Shown here piece after piece: positions 11,895 through 22,922 of a stretch of DNA of 64,000 bases (its first letter is position 1; the number at the start of each line of letters is the position of its first letter). The stretch is from Taudactylus pleione (taxonomy: Eukaryota > Chordata > Amphibia > Anura > Myobatrachidae). A model generated the notes under the pieces. That model did not search any database, had not been told where the DNA came from, and saw nothing but the letters and a program-made list of their open reading frames with translations. The stretch is from NCBI GenBank assembly GCA_031769625.1, contig JAUIMM010000581.1:620001-684000 (forward strand). The letters are read 5' to 3'. Position numbers and translations under genes: made by a program.

Positions 11895-12100
11895 ATGAGC
11901 CTCATTTATCAACGAGTTTTATCACTCACAAGTGATAAAACTCGTTGCGTATGATAACGGTGCTCCAACCAATCAGCTTCCAAATTTCATCTGTTTGAAA
12001 AATGACACTTGGGAGCTAGTTGGCTGGAGCACCGTTATCATACGCAACGAGTTTTATCACTTGTTGTGAGTGATAAAACTCGTTGATAAATGAGGCCCAT
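11895..12100. mobile_element. Palindromic MITE
   Basis: Near-perfect inverted ends, ATGRGCCTCATTTATCAACG, enclose inner arms that themselves contain inverted copies of ACGAGTTTTATCACT. The transcript of either strand would fold into a long hairpin. It lies just upstream, on the minus strand, of the crip2 linker exon. Confidence 0.75.
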
Positions 12101-12311
12101 AGTTTGGTCAATTCAACGAAGTGTAATCCGGCGGTGTGCAACCTGTGAATCGTGTCTGGTATATTGTGTCGACATGAGAATGTCAACCTGGTCGCAATGT
12201 CGACATTTACTATGTCAGCATTGACCATGTCAACATTTTAACTACAACCCTTTTGGGTCAAGGTCCAGATGGCGTCCCAGGATCAATTTTTTGTGTTCTC
12301 TAAGGTCTAGG

Positions 12312-12504
12312 AAAGTGGTTCTCAAACTTGGTACTCAGGACCCCACGCAGTTCACGGTTTCCAGGTCACCTAGAAGGTGCAAAGGTGTATTCATTACTCA
12401 CTGACACATTTTCCAAGATGCACAGGTGGAGCTAATTATTCTGTGAGGAGGACCTGCAAAACGTGAACTGTGTGGGGTCCTGAGGACCAAGTTTGAGCAC
12501 CTCT
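12312..12504. mobile_element. Short hAT-type MITE with 8-bp target duplication
   Basis: Flanks are GGTCTAGG at 12304-12311 and 12505-12512. Ends read AAAGTGGTTCTCAAACTTGG and the complement of CCAAGTTTGAGCACCTCT. The interior arms, with ACGCAGTTCACG and CGTGAACTGTGTGG, are inverted. It is non-coding, and its form resembles the CAGTGGTTCTCAAA hAT families of vertebrates. Confidence 0.85.
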
Positions 12505-12512
12505 GGTCTAGG

Positions 12513-12974
12513 ATATAGACACATATAGACACATGCTGATGGTGTTTTTTTTCTGTGCATGCGCCGGAGACGCAGTGCGCATGTGCAGCGATGCAGTTGC
12601 AGTTCCGTTTGCACTTTGAACTGGCCCGCAGTGTGACTGACATACTCAAGCCATTCGGGGGCTGGAAGGGGTAGCGTTTAACAAAACGGTGGTGTGCCAG
12701 ATCCTTTTGTGAGGTGCGCTGAAGCCAGTGGCTGTGTTGTCGGATGCAAATTCACTAGCCTCGGCAGCTTAGTTGAGGTTGGCACTCTCAGCAACCTTAT
12801 GGTTGCTCAGATGCCTTATGGCCAGCGCGGTTTTTCCTATGGTGATCCAATGCTGCATCTTCGGATGCATGCAGCGGATCTGAGAAGACACAGGTGGATG
12901 TCTATATCATTTACATAGCTTCTCAGATCTGCTGCTTCCGAAGACGCAGCACTGAGCACTCAGGCCCACAGTCC
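12513..12974. other. Unassigned intronic sequence
   Basis: There are GCATGCGCC-type motifs and partly self-complementary stretches (CTGCATCTTCGGATGCATG near 12850, GAAGACGCAGC near 12940). No gene is recognised. Confidence 0.35.
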
Positions 12975-14153
12975 CTTAAGGTAAGTGCACATTGATCCTG
13001 CAAGAAATAATGCTTAAAATATAACTTTTATTAGCATAAGCTAATAACCATATTTAAATGGTAATACATAGTTAGAACATTGACTCATCTACATATTGTT
13101 GTTATAGCCTATAGCAATAATCCCTTTTAACACGGGGCTATAATTAAAATCCAATCTGAAGAGTTAAACTGCGATGCAGTATATAGAGGAGAAATAATAT
13201 GTCATTACGGAATCGGTATGTAATACCGCCGGCCGCATGGCCGGCAGTTCCAATCCCGGCAGCGTCAGGCCGTCAGAGGAAGAGATCCCGGCAGCGGCAG
13301 CAGAACAGCGCTGGAAATCCCGATCGTCCCCAGGTAAGTACTAACTAACCTAACCTACCCCCCTAACCCTCCCTTAGGGGTGCCTAACCCTAACCTCCCC
13401 GCCCAAGTGCCTAACCTTAACCCCCACTCTGCCTAAACCTAAGTCCCCGGGGGGGGGGGTGCCTAACCCTAACCTCCCCCCGGGGGTGCCTAACCCTCCC
13501 TCCCCCTAGCCTAACCCTAACCTCCCGGGGGGGTGCCTAACCCGGGAGCCCTAATCCTAACCCTTCCCACCCCCTGCCGCTGTCCGCTCGCTGCGCCCAG
13601 CATCTCTTCGCTCGGGATGTCGGGCGCCGGTCTCCCGGCGTCGGTAAAATGAGCGGCGTCTACATCTAAACGCCGGTCATTTCACCCTCGCCAGGATATG
13701 ACAGTCGGGAAGCCGGCTGTCGGTATAATGTCTTCCCGATTGCATCCCGTCATTACATATAAAAGGAATTTAACATGGGGAACATATATTATGTTATTTG
13801 ACAATATTTTGTGATTTGAATAACGTTACTCTACCTGTTTAGCCTTATATTACCCTACAGAGCAGTACACTCATTTGCCAGGATTACAGAGCCAAAATAA
13901 ATAGTAATATATGACTCACTAATTAAATCCTAGGATTCATATTTCTATAACAAGACCCTAGCTAAACATAAGGTATTTGTGATGGTACGCAGCCGTATTT
14001 TAGATTGCTTTCTCTCTTTTTATTTTATTTAGCTGATTTTTAAAATAATAACCATATTTAGATGGTAATACATATTATGTTGATAAAACTTATATTTTAA
14101 ACATTATCAATTTTAAACATTATCAATTAAGATCAATGTGCATTCTACTTAAG
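12975..14153. mobile_element. Candidate inverted-repeat element hosting a second MITE
   Basis: Left end CTTAAGGTAAGTGCACATTG at 12975 and right end (complement) CTTAAGTAGAATGCACATTG ending at 14153 are imperfect inverted repeats. Near-identical AATAACCATATTTA(A/G)ATGG phrases occur at about 13045 and 14046. The 13209-13748 MITE lies inside. No transposase is present. Confidence 0.5.
13209..13748. mobile_element. GC-skewed MITE with CCTAACC tracts, copy b, 8-bp duplication
   Basis: The element is flanked by GTCATTAC at 13201-13208 and 13749-13756. Ends are GGAATCGGTATG and, on the complement, GGGATGCAATCGGGAAG. Between 13350 and 13565 it holds repeated CCTAACCCTAACC runs, the complement of the G-rich tract in copy a at 10165. 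An 8-bp duplication suggests a hAT-like or related transposase. It is non-coding. Confidence 0.7.
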
Positions 14154-14160
14154 AGACTAT

Positions 14161-14704
14161 GGTCCTCATTCAGAGGCGGTCGCAAGAAGCGAGCGCTTGC
14201 TCTGAATGAGGGTGGCAGCTTGTTTTTTTAGTGCAGCCTCCTGGTTGCTAGCTAAGCTGTGGGTTACTACCCACAGCTTTAAAAACCGACCAGGTTGATG
14301 GTCGTGATGGTCAAGAGTAGACCATCGCGACCATCGGGGCTTGCGACGAGACCCTAAGGTTGGGTGTCGGCAACCGCAAGCCCCAGGGAGCTTCCTGCTC
14401 TGATCGAGCTGGAAGCTCCCCACTGACATCACTGCTGATGTCAGTGCGGCCGTCCACAAAATGGCAGGCGTTCCTTAAGGAAAGCCTCCATTTGTGAAAC
14501 CACCCCCTGCCACGCCTACAGAACAGGGCGAGCTGTCGATCAACATCTACAGCCGCCCCTTTTGTAGTGAGCTCCGTAATGAGAGAAATTCTTTCTCGCT
14601 CTGGGGCTTGTGCATGCGCAGTGTGGCCGCTGCGCGTGCACAGGGCCTAGACATCGACCCGGTTGCGAGCGCTCAGCACTTGCGACCGGGTCTGAATGAG
14701 GACC
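14161..14704. mobile_element. Harbinger-type MITE, copy a
   Basis: Perfect ends GGTCCTCATTCAGA and complement enclose 544 bp, with TAT at 14158-14160 and 14705-14707 as the 3-bp target duplication. Its right arm (GCGACCGGGTCTGAATGAGG) and internal arms around CCACAGCTT are shared with copies at 34468-34965 and 46959-47496 and with the left end of the Harbinger region at 59713. Confidence 0.8.
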
Positions 14705-14728
14705 TATCTGCCTTTATCTTTAATCTTA

Positions 14729-14941
14729 AGGCCCCCATATACAGTGCGATGTAGCAGCCAATCAGACGGATTGGAACGATATCGCTGCTATATCGTTCTG
14801 TGTGGCTATGATATCGGCCAGTGCACGCTCCCGTGGGATCGTACATCGCTCATCCAGATCTTACATGCTGCACAAGAGATCTGGTGATGCAATATCGTCC
14901 GTCGCATCGCAAGGTGCACATCGCACCGCGTTTGGGGCCCT
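14729..14941. mobile_element. Short inverted-repeat element
   Basis: The left end GGCCCCCATATACAGTGCG faces the complement of CGCACCGCGTTTGGGGCCC. The interior has several ATATCG palindromes. It is non-coding. Confidence 0.55.
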
Positions 14942-14984
14942 TTATTGTTTGGTGTCCTGGAGAAGAATTATGTTGATAAATTTT

Positions 14985-15170
14985 AAGGGAGGAATGTACA
15001 CTATGAAAGCTTGGAGAGAGATGAAGAGGAGAGAGATAAGGTATCAGCTCCTAACTGTCATTTTTCAAACGCAGCCTGTGAAATTACATTTAGGAGCTGA
15101 TTGGTTGGTACTTTATCCCTTTCCACTTTATAACTCTCCAATGCTTAGTACATCCCCCCTAAATATGATT
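14985..15170. mobile_element. MITE family 1, copy b
   Basis: Shares TCAGCTCCTAACTGTCATTT and AGGAGCTGATTGGTTGGTAC arms and AATGCTTAGTACATC ending with the copy at 6721-6897. Confidence 0.75.
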
Positions 15171-16341
15171 ATTCTACATTGGGTTATTCTGCATGAATAA
15201 ATTGTGCTTTGGTGCATCTCCTCTGTTACATGTATCTAGTTCTCTAAGGTCTGTAATACATTTGTATGGAAATAATCTTGTTTATTGGTTCCAGAAAAAT
15301 ATCACAATGAAATTTGGGCTCCCAGAGCAATAACAAACTAGCAGTTGGGTTCCAGCTGAAAATTGGAGGGCACTGGTGTAATTATCCTTTTTGTTCTATA
15401 ATTTAATCAGTTGTGGGAAGGAGAAAGTGACAAATGAACACTAGGTTTGCGTCACACTGATCTCTGTGCACTGAGGCAAATGGCGAGTTTTTGCATGCAG
15501 CACATGTGCAGATGCGGATAGGAAAGTCCGTCCTATTCTGTGTCAGACGGAACTTGTTTGGATCTGTCTTTTCATGAAATTGGGTGTTTCGGGGATGGCA
15601 ACAATGTGGGCATAGGTAGCCGCCCTAACATGTGGGAGTGTCATGGGAGTTGCATGGGCGTGTAGGTAAAGCTCCGTGCTATTCTGAGGTGCACGCACAG
15701 GGAGGGGAAGCCTGTATCTCATGGATTTTTGCACCTAGCATGGGACTGGTTTGTGGCACGGGTTTCCGCTTGCAGGCACACAAACCATGATTAGTCCTGC
15801 GGATTCTCACATTAGCATAACATAGTGTGACCATCGCCATGGGTTACGGCGATTCATCAAAGCCAAGTGTCATGACTGTATGTATTCTGTGTGCCCTGGG
15901 TAAAGTGTGCTCATGGTACTATAAGGGTGGAGAGGCCGACTTACCGGCGACCCGCCGTCTTGGGCGAAGCAATAACTGAGACGAGACCAGCAACTTTTTG
16001 GGCAAATAAATCGGTCACAGCTTTATTTCAACATAATTTACCACCAGTCGCAGGGCAAGGAAAAAGAATGCGGTGCACAAGGCTCTTATGGTGTTCTACT
16101 GCCTGGGGCATGCTGGGCCCAATAACGTGGGCACGCAACCACGCCCCCTGCCAATCTCAACCTGGGGCGTGCCCAGCCCAACCTTGTAGGCAAGCGACCA
16201 TGCCCCCTACCTTTTGGGACCAGCTACCATGCGCATACCACCCTTGCCTGGCACGCAGCCCGTATGGCCCATGCCGCATTTTGCTGGAACCAGGCGTGCG
16301 GCCTACTAATTGGTGACTATGCAAGGCATTCTGACAATCCC
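15171..16341. other. Unassigned, possibly including the 3' end of the Ngaro element
   Basis: On the minus strand, AATAAA-type signals occur near 16005-16030. GC-rich imperfect repeats (GGGGCATGCTGGGCCCAA, GGGGCGTGCCCAGCCCAA) lie at 16100-16220. I could not locate the split direct repeats expected at Ngaro ends. Confidence 0.35.
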
Positions 16342-17068
16342 CTACTTACCATGCCTTGTGTACCGTTCTTTCTCCGCCACACGAGGTCTCCGTGAAACGG
16401 AGGACCGAAGCCCCCGCCCTGCGACCCCTACCACCTCAAGCCCTCGAGCGCGTCCTGCAAGGCGTTGTTGAATATGTCCAGGCCTGTCGGACAGGTGTAC
16501 TCCGTCTTTTCTGTACAGACCTCCACATTTCACTGCTAAATCCCTGAGCTGGATGGTGCCACCACCGCTAGCACCCACTGCCTTACTGATGGCTGCATTC
16601 ACTTTTTTCCTGGCCCTGTCTAAACCGTACCCCACCCTGGCTCCTCTCCAAGCTAGCCTTGGGATGATTCTTGACCATATAATGTGCACCTTGCTCCACC
16701 GCCCTTTAATCCATGTAATGTCCTCCCGGGCCATCCTTATCAGGTCCAGAGACTTCGTCTTCCCCCAGGTCGTTGCCCCCAAGGTGCAGCACAATCACAT
16801 TGGGCTGCCCTGTTGCGCGCTCTGCTGCGAGCAGAGCCTCCTTAACCTGCTCCCATAACATACCCCTGTGTCCAAACCAGAATACTGTTCCTGACTCCTG
16901 CGGCAGCCCCAGCTGGCGCCTGTAAGACCTGCGCGCGGCCCGCTCGGCTGCCCAGTATATGTACGAATGCCCGGTGATCCAAACCCTCTTCTTCCTACTG
17001 GCCCCTGTGAAACATGCGGTGAAAAAGAAAAAAAGGGGGGGGGGGTTGAGGTTGAGATAAATTAGCAT
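16342..17068 (-). pseudogene. SGNH-hydrolase domain of Ngaro, one frameshift
   Basis: On the minus strand the segment from about 17000 reads RVWITGHSYIYWA, block I with the catalytic serine. VLHLGGNDLG follows, block III with the asparagine. The frame then shifts near 16760-16790. IIWSRIIPRLAW and finally YRKDGVHLSD follow in the other frame, block V with the Asp and His. SGNH/GDSL folds are esterases. Such a domain is known downstream of the recombinase in vertebrate Ngaro elements, with no settled role in transposition. A pyrimidine tract ending in CAG sits just before the domain, on the minus strand at about 17010-17045, and looks like a splice acceptor. It may therefore be joined to the recombinase by splicing (inference). 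Confidence 0.75.
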
Positions 17069-17074
17069 ATTTTG

Positions 17075-17997
17075 CTATTGCGCTGCCGTCCCTGCCACCG
17101 GCCTGACGTATGATTTGTAACTATCCGACCTCCATCCCCCCAGCCCTTTTATCTCTTCCGCTGTGTGCCCCGGACTGGCCGCAGATGTTGCTGCGCCAAT
17201 TCTAAAGGAGTGTGTCCCAAACCTTTTTGAGTCCCATCCAACTGCCGCAATGCATCTTTTGAATATGGCCGTAAACTGATACCTGGTCAGAGCTGACTTG
17301 TCTGCATGAATGAGGAAATTGTCCCCTCCCCTTGGCCTCCCTGCCATAAAAGCGTTCACCGCCACTAGTGGGCAGACCGCTGGGTCCAGCTGCCTCACCA
17401 GCTGGATCCATCTCCCCTTTCCTAGCTGGTCTGTCTTAGACTTATGGACCTTACACAACACCATGTCCTCATACACCCTCACATTTCCAAACAGCAAGCC
17501 AGATCCCACAGCTCTACTTGACTCGGCTACTAACTCCCCCACCCTAAATGCTCCGCCAAACGCCATGATAAACGCTGTCCTAAATAACTGTGCCTCCAGC
17601 TCGTTACTACACACTGCTGACACTATTTGTGTAATTTTCTTAAGCCTCTCTATGGTTACTGGCTCACGAGTGTCTAGCCTCCTTGGCTCAGTTCTCGCCC
17701 ACCCGCGCATCACGGTGCGCACTATGAATGCCTTGGTATCGTCTCGCTTACCATTTAACTTGGAAAAAAATTATATACCTGCTAATGTGGTGCAGACCGT
17801 GGCTTTAGATGCCTCAATTTTTCCAAGAATGCCAGCAGCTGCTGCGGGGGCTCCTCACCCTGTGAGATTCCCCTACTCTGAAACAGGAGCCATTTTTTCC
17901 AGGCTGCTACGTAGGCTCTCCATGTCTTTGGGGCTAGGGACCTTTCCACCAAATTGCTTAGCCCTGCTCGACTATCTGCCAAAGTTGAGAGGGGCAT
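17075..17997 (-). pseudogene. Ngaro tyrosine recombinase, frameshift and stop near the N-terminal junction
   Basis: The minus-strand N-terminal part, from ATG 17997, holds a SAM-like core-binding region (SLAPKTWRAYVAAWKKWLLF). It ends after about 60 residues in a frameshift. The next frame reads KATVCTTLAGI, a TAA, then FFSKLNGKRDDTK. The catalytic part is then open to 17075. It contains FGGAFRVGEL with the first catalytic arginine, FGTHSFRIGAATSA with the H-x2-R box, and SYKSYVRP with the tyrosine nucleophile. These residues define site-specific tyrosine recombinases that insert circular cDNA without duplicating the target. All catalytic residues are kept; only the junction with the N-terminal part is damaged. 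Confidence 0.88.
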
Positions 17998-19390
17998 GTT
18001 AAGTCTTTGACCTGCGCAAGCGGTGCTGCTGCTTTAAACGCCTCCCAGTTATGGCGCGACAGCGCATCTGCGATCACGTTCTGCTCCCCTGGCACATGCT
18101 TGGCTCTGAATGTGATGTTGTGGCGTAGGCAGGCCGCCACTAACCACCTCAGCAACTTGATTACTGGTGCTGATGACGCGCATTGATTATTTATAGCCTG
18201 CACCACCCCATGTTGTCGCACCAAAACTGTATGGACTTGTTTACCAGCCTGTGACCCCAGATGTCCACCGCTACCACTATGGGAAATAACTCCAAAGCTG
18301 CCAGTTTCTTTGTCAGGCCCCTGTCCCTCCAACTATCCGGCCATGTCGCCGCGCACCACTCTCCTTGCAAATATGCCCCAAAGCCTGTGGCCCCTGCTGC
18401 GTCTGTGAACAGCTGCCACTCATGGTTTGGCCGCACTGCGCTAGGCCAGATGCGCACTCCGTTGAACTGCCGCAGAAAACCTTCCCACACCAGCAGATCT
18501 TCTCTCAACTCCCTATTGATGCGGATGAAGTGATGCTTTTTCTTCACCCCAGCTGTGGCCCGCTCTAGCCGCCTTTTGAAAATTCGCCCCATGGGGATTA
18601 CCCTGCACGCAAAACTGAGCAAACCCAACAGCGATTGCATCTGGCCCAAGGTAACTTTCTTTGCGCCAGCGCACGAGCTGATCTCCCTACCGAGCTTCAG
18701 CACCTTCTCCGCTGGCAGCCTACACTCCATCCTTACTGTGTCAATCTCTATGCCCAAATATGAAATGACTGCCTTTAGGCCCTCTGTTTTCTCCCTGGCA
18801 ATGGGGACTCCGAACTCGCCTAACATAGACTCGAGCTCACCTAGCAGCTGCGTACACTGTCCTGACTGCGCTGGACCTGCAAGCAAAAAATTGTCCAGGT
18901 AATGGGCTACTGCCTTAATACCCGTTCGCACTTCCAGGCACCATTGCAAAAATGAACTGAAAATCTCAAACAAAGCGCAGGATATGGCGCAGCCCATGGG
19001 CAAACATTTGTCTATGAAAAAATATCCATCATAGCGAAAACCCATTAGGCCAAAACTATCCGGGTGCAGCGGGAGTAGTCTGAAAGCTGATTCAATGTCT
19101 AGCTTTGCAAGCAGAGCTCCCTTCCCCTGCGCCATGACCATATTAATTGCCTGGTCGAACGACTGATACTGCACGGAACATTGTTCCTCGTCTAGGGCAT
19201 CGTTAAGGGACGCCCCTTCCGAGAAGGATAGGTGCTGGATGAGTCTGAGCTTCCCAGGCGCTTTTTTGGGAACTAAACCCAGGGGAGACACTACTAGATT
19301 GGGTAGAGGTGGGGCCGGAAATGGGCTCGCCATTCTGTCCAGCTCTAACTCTTTCACGATTTTTTTTGCGCGCTGCCTCTGGTTGTGCAT
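17958..19390 (-). pseudogene. Ngaro reverse transcriptase and RNase H, one frameshift
   Basis: The minus-strand frame from 19390 (upstream start unclear, it may extend to about 19540) reads LIQHLSFSEGASLND, then AKLDIESAFRLLPLHP with the first RT aspartate. LPMGCAISCALFE follows, then AHYLDNFLLAG, the active site with D-N in place of the usual D-D. Then come YLGIEID and the thumb. RNase H starts FTDAAGATGFGAYL, has LELFPIVVAVDIWG with its glutamate, and reaches IQFWCDN. The frame breaks near 18200-18230. The end of RNase H, VPGEQNVIADALSRH, continues in the next frame to 17958. The second aspartate change to asparagine would be expected to cripple polymerisation, unless this subgroup tolerates it. 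Confidence 0.88.
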
Positions 19391-19541
19391 TGATGGAACG
19401 CAGGTTCCTGCAGCAGGCGCCTGGGGGGACGACCCTCTTTACTGGAATCCTGAACCCCCCCGTGAATCTTGCAACAACTGGGCTTCCTGACGCCTGGGGT
19501 ACCTGGCTAACCACTCCAGGATCCCACCTAGCCTCACCGGG

Positions 19542-20459
19542 CTAGTTGCCTTTGACAGGCACAAACACTCTGGATACTTTCTCCCCTTGTCGTCCCTTTT
19601 TTTTAAAACAGTCTTTTGCTGGGTGACTGCCGCTGCAGAAAGTGCATGCGTGCCTAATTTTGCAATAGGCCCTGGTGCAACGTGCATCGTTGAAGGTGTA
19701 GCACTTAAGCCTATCTTGCCTGTGTGTGCCATGCCTCCCTGAGCCTGTACCCTCTTTTGACCTTGCGCTACTCTTATCTGCCATACCCCTGGCCTGAGCT
19801 TTCAGCCAAAGATCAACATCTCTTGTGCCGAACTTGATGGGCTTTTGCCCTTGTGACTTTAACCTAAACGCCTCATCATACTTCCGCCAAGCAGTTCCGT
19901 CGCACTCCTTATATACGGAGTAGATGAAATTTATATATTTCATCATATTCATGGCCATGTTGGGGTATGCCTCTACATAGCAACCTGCGTACGCAAACAT
20001 CCCACTTACCCAATGCTCGATCGTCTTATAGGACTCGCCCTGCCCTACGCCTTTTTCGCTGCAACCTTCCCTGTCCTTCAGACCTTCTTCAGTGAGCGAG
20101 CATATGTCAATGAAATCTCCTCTCTCAATTTCCTTCCTAAGCTTCTTAGGCAAGTGCGCTTCCAATGCGCCAAGCTCGTAATCCACTGAACCTCCTTGCT
20201 GCAAGAAAACTGATTTTGATTTTTCCGCATGCCCCAGCCTGCCCGCGGCTACATCCGCACCTGGGGCAGCTAACCTTTTCCTTTTACAGTTAACCCTAGC
20301 CAACCTCAGCTGTTCCTTTAAGACTTTACACGATGTATCCTCTTCTGAGTCTGAAGCGCTGTTGTTATCCCTACTGTGCGCGCCGTCAACACTCTCCCCT
20401 AATTGAAACTCTGTTGATGGCCATCCCGAGTGACCTGTGCTGTGTGAGTGTGGCCACAA
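19542..20459 (-). CDS. Ngaro gag-like protein with zinc fingers
   Basis: An intact 305-codon minus-strand frame starts at ATG 20459. It opens with an acidic serine-rich stretch (SASDSEEDTSC), then a basic coiled segment, then an aromatic-rich core (GMFAYAGCYVEAYPNMAMNM). It ends with a cysteine-rich region: CYTFNDARCTRAYC.IRH (C-x8-C-x4-C-x3-H like) followed by CTFCSGSHPAKDC. Zinc fingers at the C-terminus fit a nucleic-acid-binding structural protein that packages element RNA. It stops just upstream of the RT frame. The family assignment rests on position in the element and on the fingers; there is no direct enzymatic motif. Confidence 0.8.
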   Translation of the reverse strand: MWPHSHSTGHSGWPSTEFQLGESVDGAHSRDNNSASDSEEDTSCKVLKEQLRLARVNCKRKRLAAPGADVAAGRLGHAEKSKSVFLQQGGSVDYELGALEAHLPKKLRKEIERGDFIDICSLTEEGLKDREGCSEKGVGQGESYKTIEHWVSGMFAYAGCYVEAYPNMAMNMMKYINFIYSVYKECDGTAWRKYDEAFRLKSQGQKPIKFGTRDVDLWLKAQARGMADKSSARSKEGTGSGRHGTHRQDRLKCYTFNDARCTRAYCKIRHACTFCSGSHPAKDCFKKKGRQGEKVSRVFVPVKGN

Positions 20460-20470
20460 TCAGCCCCGAT

Positions 20471-20959
20471 GTCTCCCTAAATAAGTAAAACTAGAGTAAA
20501 TTCATAATTTGTGAGGAATATAAAAATACAACTTTAATACTTATGATTTACGGACGACCGTGTGGACAGCTGGGTGGCTTTTCAGCATCATGTTACCATG
20601 ATGATGGGCCTATTTTTAACTGGAGGCCTAGGTCTAGTGCCTAGGCAGATCCGTCTCATTGTTAATCTGATCCTATGTAAATATTTAGATTTCCTCTTAC
20701 TAAACAGAAATGTGGGTATTGTACATTGAAGTTAACAACTATGGTTGTTGTTTAATTAAAATGTGATGCATGTTGAAGTTTTAGATATACAGTAAGTTCA
20801 TTGTCCAGCATTGTCCAGCATTACTAGCTGGATAAGGGATAATTGAAAAAAAAAAAAAAAGAAACCAACAACTGCCTGGTGTTAGGGAATAATTAGGAAG
20901 CACACTTATCCATTCTCAACCTTTTTAAAGTATCAGTGTGCCATATTTTCAGAGTCTAA
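20471..20959. other. Unassigned sequence with a poly-A tract near 20847
   Basis: No gene. A tandem doublet TTGTCCAGCA lies near 20802-20822. The plus-strand A-run at 20847-20861 may be a retro-insertion tail, but no source is recognisable. Confidence 0.3.
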
Positions 20960-21442
20960 GGGCCTGATTCAGAGGGCTAATACCCCCACAAATGCGCCTT
21001 CCCCTTGTGTACTAGCGAGTGCCGGAATGTGCAAGCCCTGAGACTCCCACTTACAATTCCTGTAGATGGTGCAACTCCACCAATGGTTCCAAACAATCCA
21101 CCACTGGCGCACCATCAAGTTCTCCATTGACACTTGCAACAGCGTATGGGAGACGCAGCATCTCCTTCTGAAATTCCCCTGAGCATGGCATCTGTGGCTG
21201 CGGCTCCGTGAATGAGAATGCAGCCGCCCGGAACACGTCCCTGAGATGGCCTTTTATTGTGTTCACTTTAGGCCACCTCCCAGGAATGCCCATGGTATAC
21301 GCAGCAGTGTACGGAGCCACACACTCAGGGGGACACATGCTTCGTAGGGGTTTTTTTCAGGACTTCTTGCGTATGCGCAGTTGAGAATAATCGCTCAACT
21401 GCACAAACATTGGCACTGCGTCCACCTCCAAATCAGACCCTT

Positions 21443-22922
21443 AGGGGTAAATGTACTAAGAATCGTGTCTGGTCCGTTATTGCTCAAGTTTAAACACTTA
21501 CAGCATCATTGAAACACAGGAGGCTTTTGACAGCTGAAACACTTACATTTACAAGAATCGTGTTTTGCTGAAGCGAGTTTTTCAAAGGTGTATGTGATCA
21601 TGTTTCTTACCGTGTTCCCTGTGTCTGACCGCAGCCAAACACACCCGAACATACAGCCAGCACATATCAGTGAGATACATGCAGGCTGCTTGTGTGTATA
21701 GTGTAAACAAAAAGTGTTCAAAACTGAAAAAAAAGGCATGGGGCGCTCTCTCAAAAGCATAACCAGCCCGGGCACTGAGAGCCAGGCCTGGTTCAAAAAA
21801 TACGGGGGACAAAATGTGTAGGGGACCTTCATATTGAAAGAACCAGCACTGGGCTCTGTGAGCTGGTCATGGATTTAAAAATATGGGGCAAAAATGGCGT
21901 GGAGCTCTTTGTATTTTTAAAACCAGCACCGGGCTCCACTAGTCGGGGTGTAATGCCGCAGCCAGGGGACCCTTTCACTGGGGCCCCTGGCCAAAGTATT
22001 AACTCCCTAATCTTGTCAGCCCAGGCCGTGGATCCCAGAGAAGGTGGGGATCCCCCCAATAAAGGGGTTCCCCTCTCCTGATCACCCTAGGCCCAGAGTA
22101 ATATTGTATTTTACAGTGGGACTACTGTAAAACCAGGACCGGCTCACAGAGCCCGGGGCTGGTTATGCATTTGGGGGGAGAGACCCCACATCTTTTTTTT
22201 TTTTATTAACCCTCTCTTTCCTTTATTACAGGCAAAAGCATACATGGATCACACTGATCCTGGACCTGATCACACCTTAGTCTATTTAAACCATCTATTT
22301 TGGACTGAGTCTGCTTAATTTACACCATACTTGCCGACATTTCGGCAGGGGAATCCGGGAGGGGGCTGGCAGGTCCGTCGAGCAGGGAGGATGGGAGCGG
22401 GGGCGTGCCGACGCGATCGCATCATTGTGGCCCCGCCCCCTGCTTTATAATGCCAATATTACTGCCATTATAAGGCAGGGGGCGGGGCTATGATGACGCG
22501 ATTCAGCACGAATCGCGTCATCACACCCCCGCGCCGCCCACTTTTGCAGCTGGCGCAGGAGTTAGCGGGGTGCCAGCATTTATTGCGGGGGACTTGCCTA
22601 GTCTTGCAGGGTGTCGGGAGCGGCACCCGATTTTCGGGAGGCTCCCGACAGTCCCGGGAGAGTAGACAAGTATGATTTACACCCGTGATTACAATCATGA
22701 TTCTTGCTAAATTCCCATGTTGTATTCCTGTCTATGGAAAGTACCTGCGAATTTGGCCAACGGTGTATTTATTTCTATTTGTGTTTTCACCGGTGTTTTG
22801 CACAGAGTTTCATGATTTCTCACATGAGTCTGCCTTTAGTAAATTTGCGAAATTATAAAAATGGCCAAACACATTTGAGAATGCATTTTCGCCCAAACAC
22901 GATTCTTAGTAAATTTACCCCT
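21443..22922. mobile_element. Inverted-repeat element of about 1.5 kb, non-coding
   Basis: Ends AGGGGTAAATGTACTAAGAATCGTG (left) and the complement of CACGATTCTTAGTAAATTTACCCCT (right) differ at one position in about 25. The interior has ACCAGCACTGGGCTC phrases that recur near 47600-47690. It hosts the 22326-22674 element. Confidence 0.7.
22326..22674. mobile_element. hAT-type MITE with perfect 8-bp duplication
   Basis: Ends are CATACTTG and its exact complement. ATTTACAC at 22318-22325 and 22675-22682 is the target duplication. GC-rich inner arms (GGGGGCGGGGC / GCCCCGCCCCC) form a long hairpin. It is inserted into the 21443-22922 element. Confidence 0.85.

Larger units (their letters stand above)
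16342..20470 (-). mobile_element. Ngaro-type tyrosine-recombinase retrotransposon
   Basis: Minus-strand order is gag-like with zinc fingers, RT plus RNase H, tyrosine recombinase, and SGNH hydrolase. That is the gene order of vertebrate Ngaro elements, which replace the integrase of LTR elements with a tyrosine recombinase. The gag-like frame is intact; RT/RNase H, recombinase and hydrolase each carry one or two lesions. The termini are not resolved, so the outer coordinates are those of the coding part. It sits in the crip2 intron in the same orientation as the gene. Confidence 0.85.
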
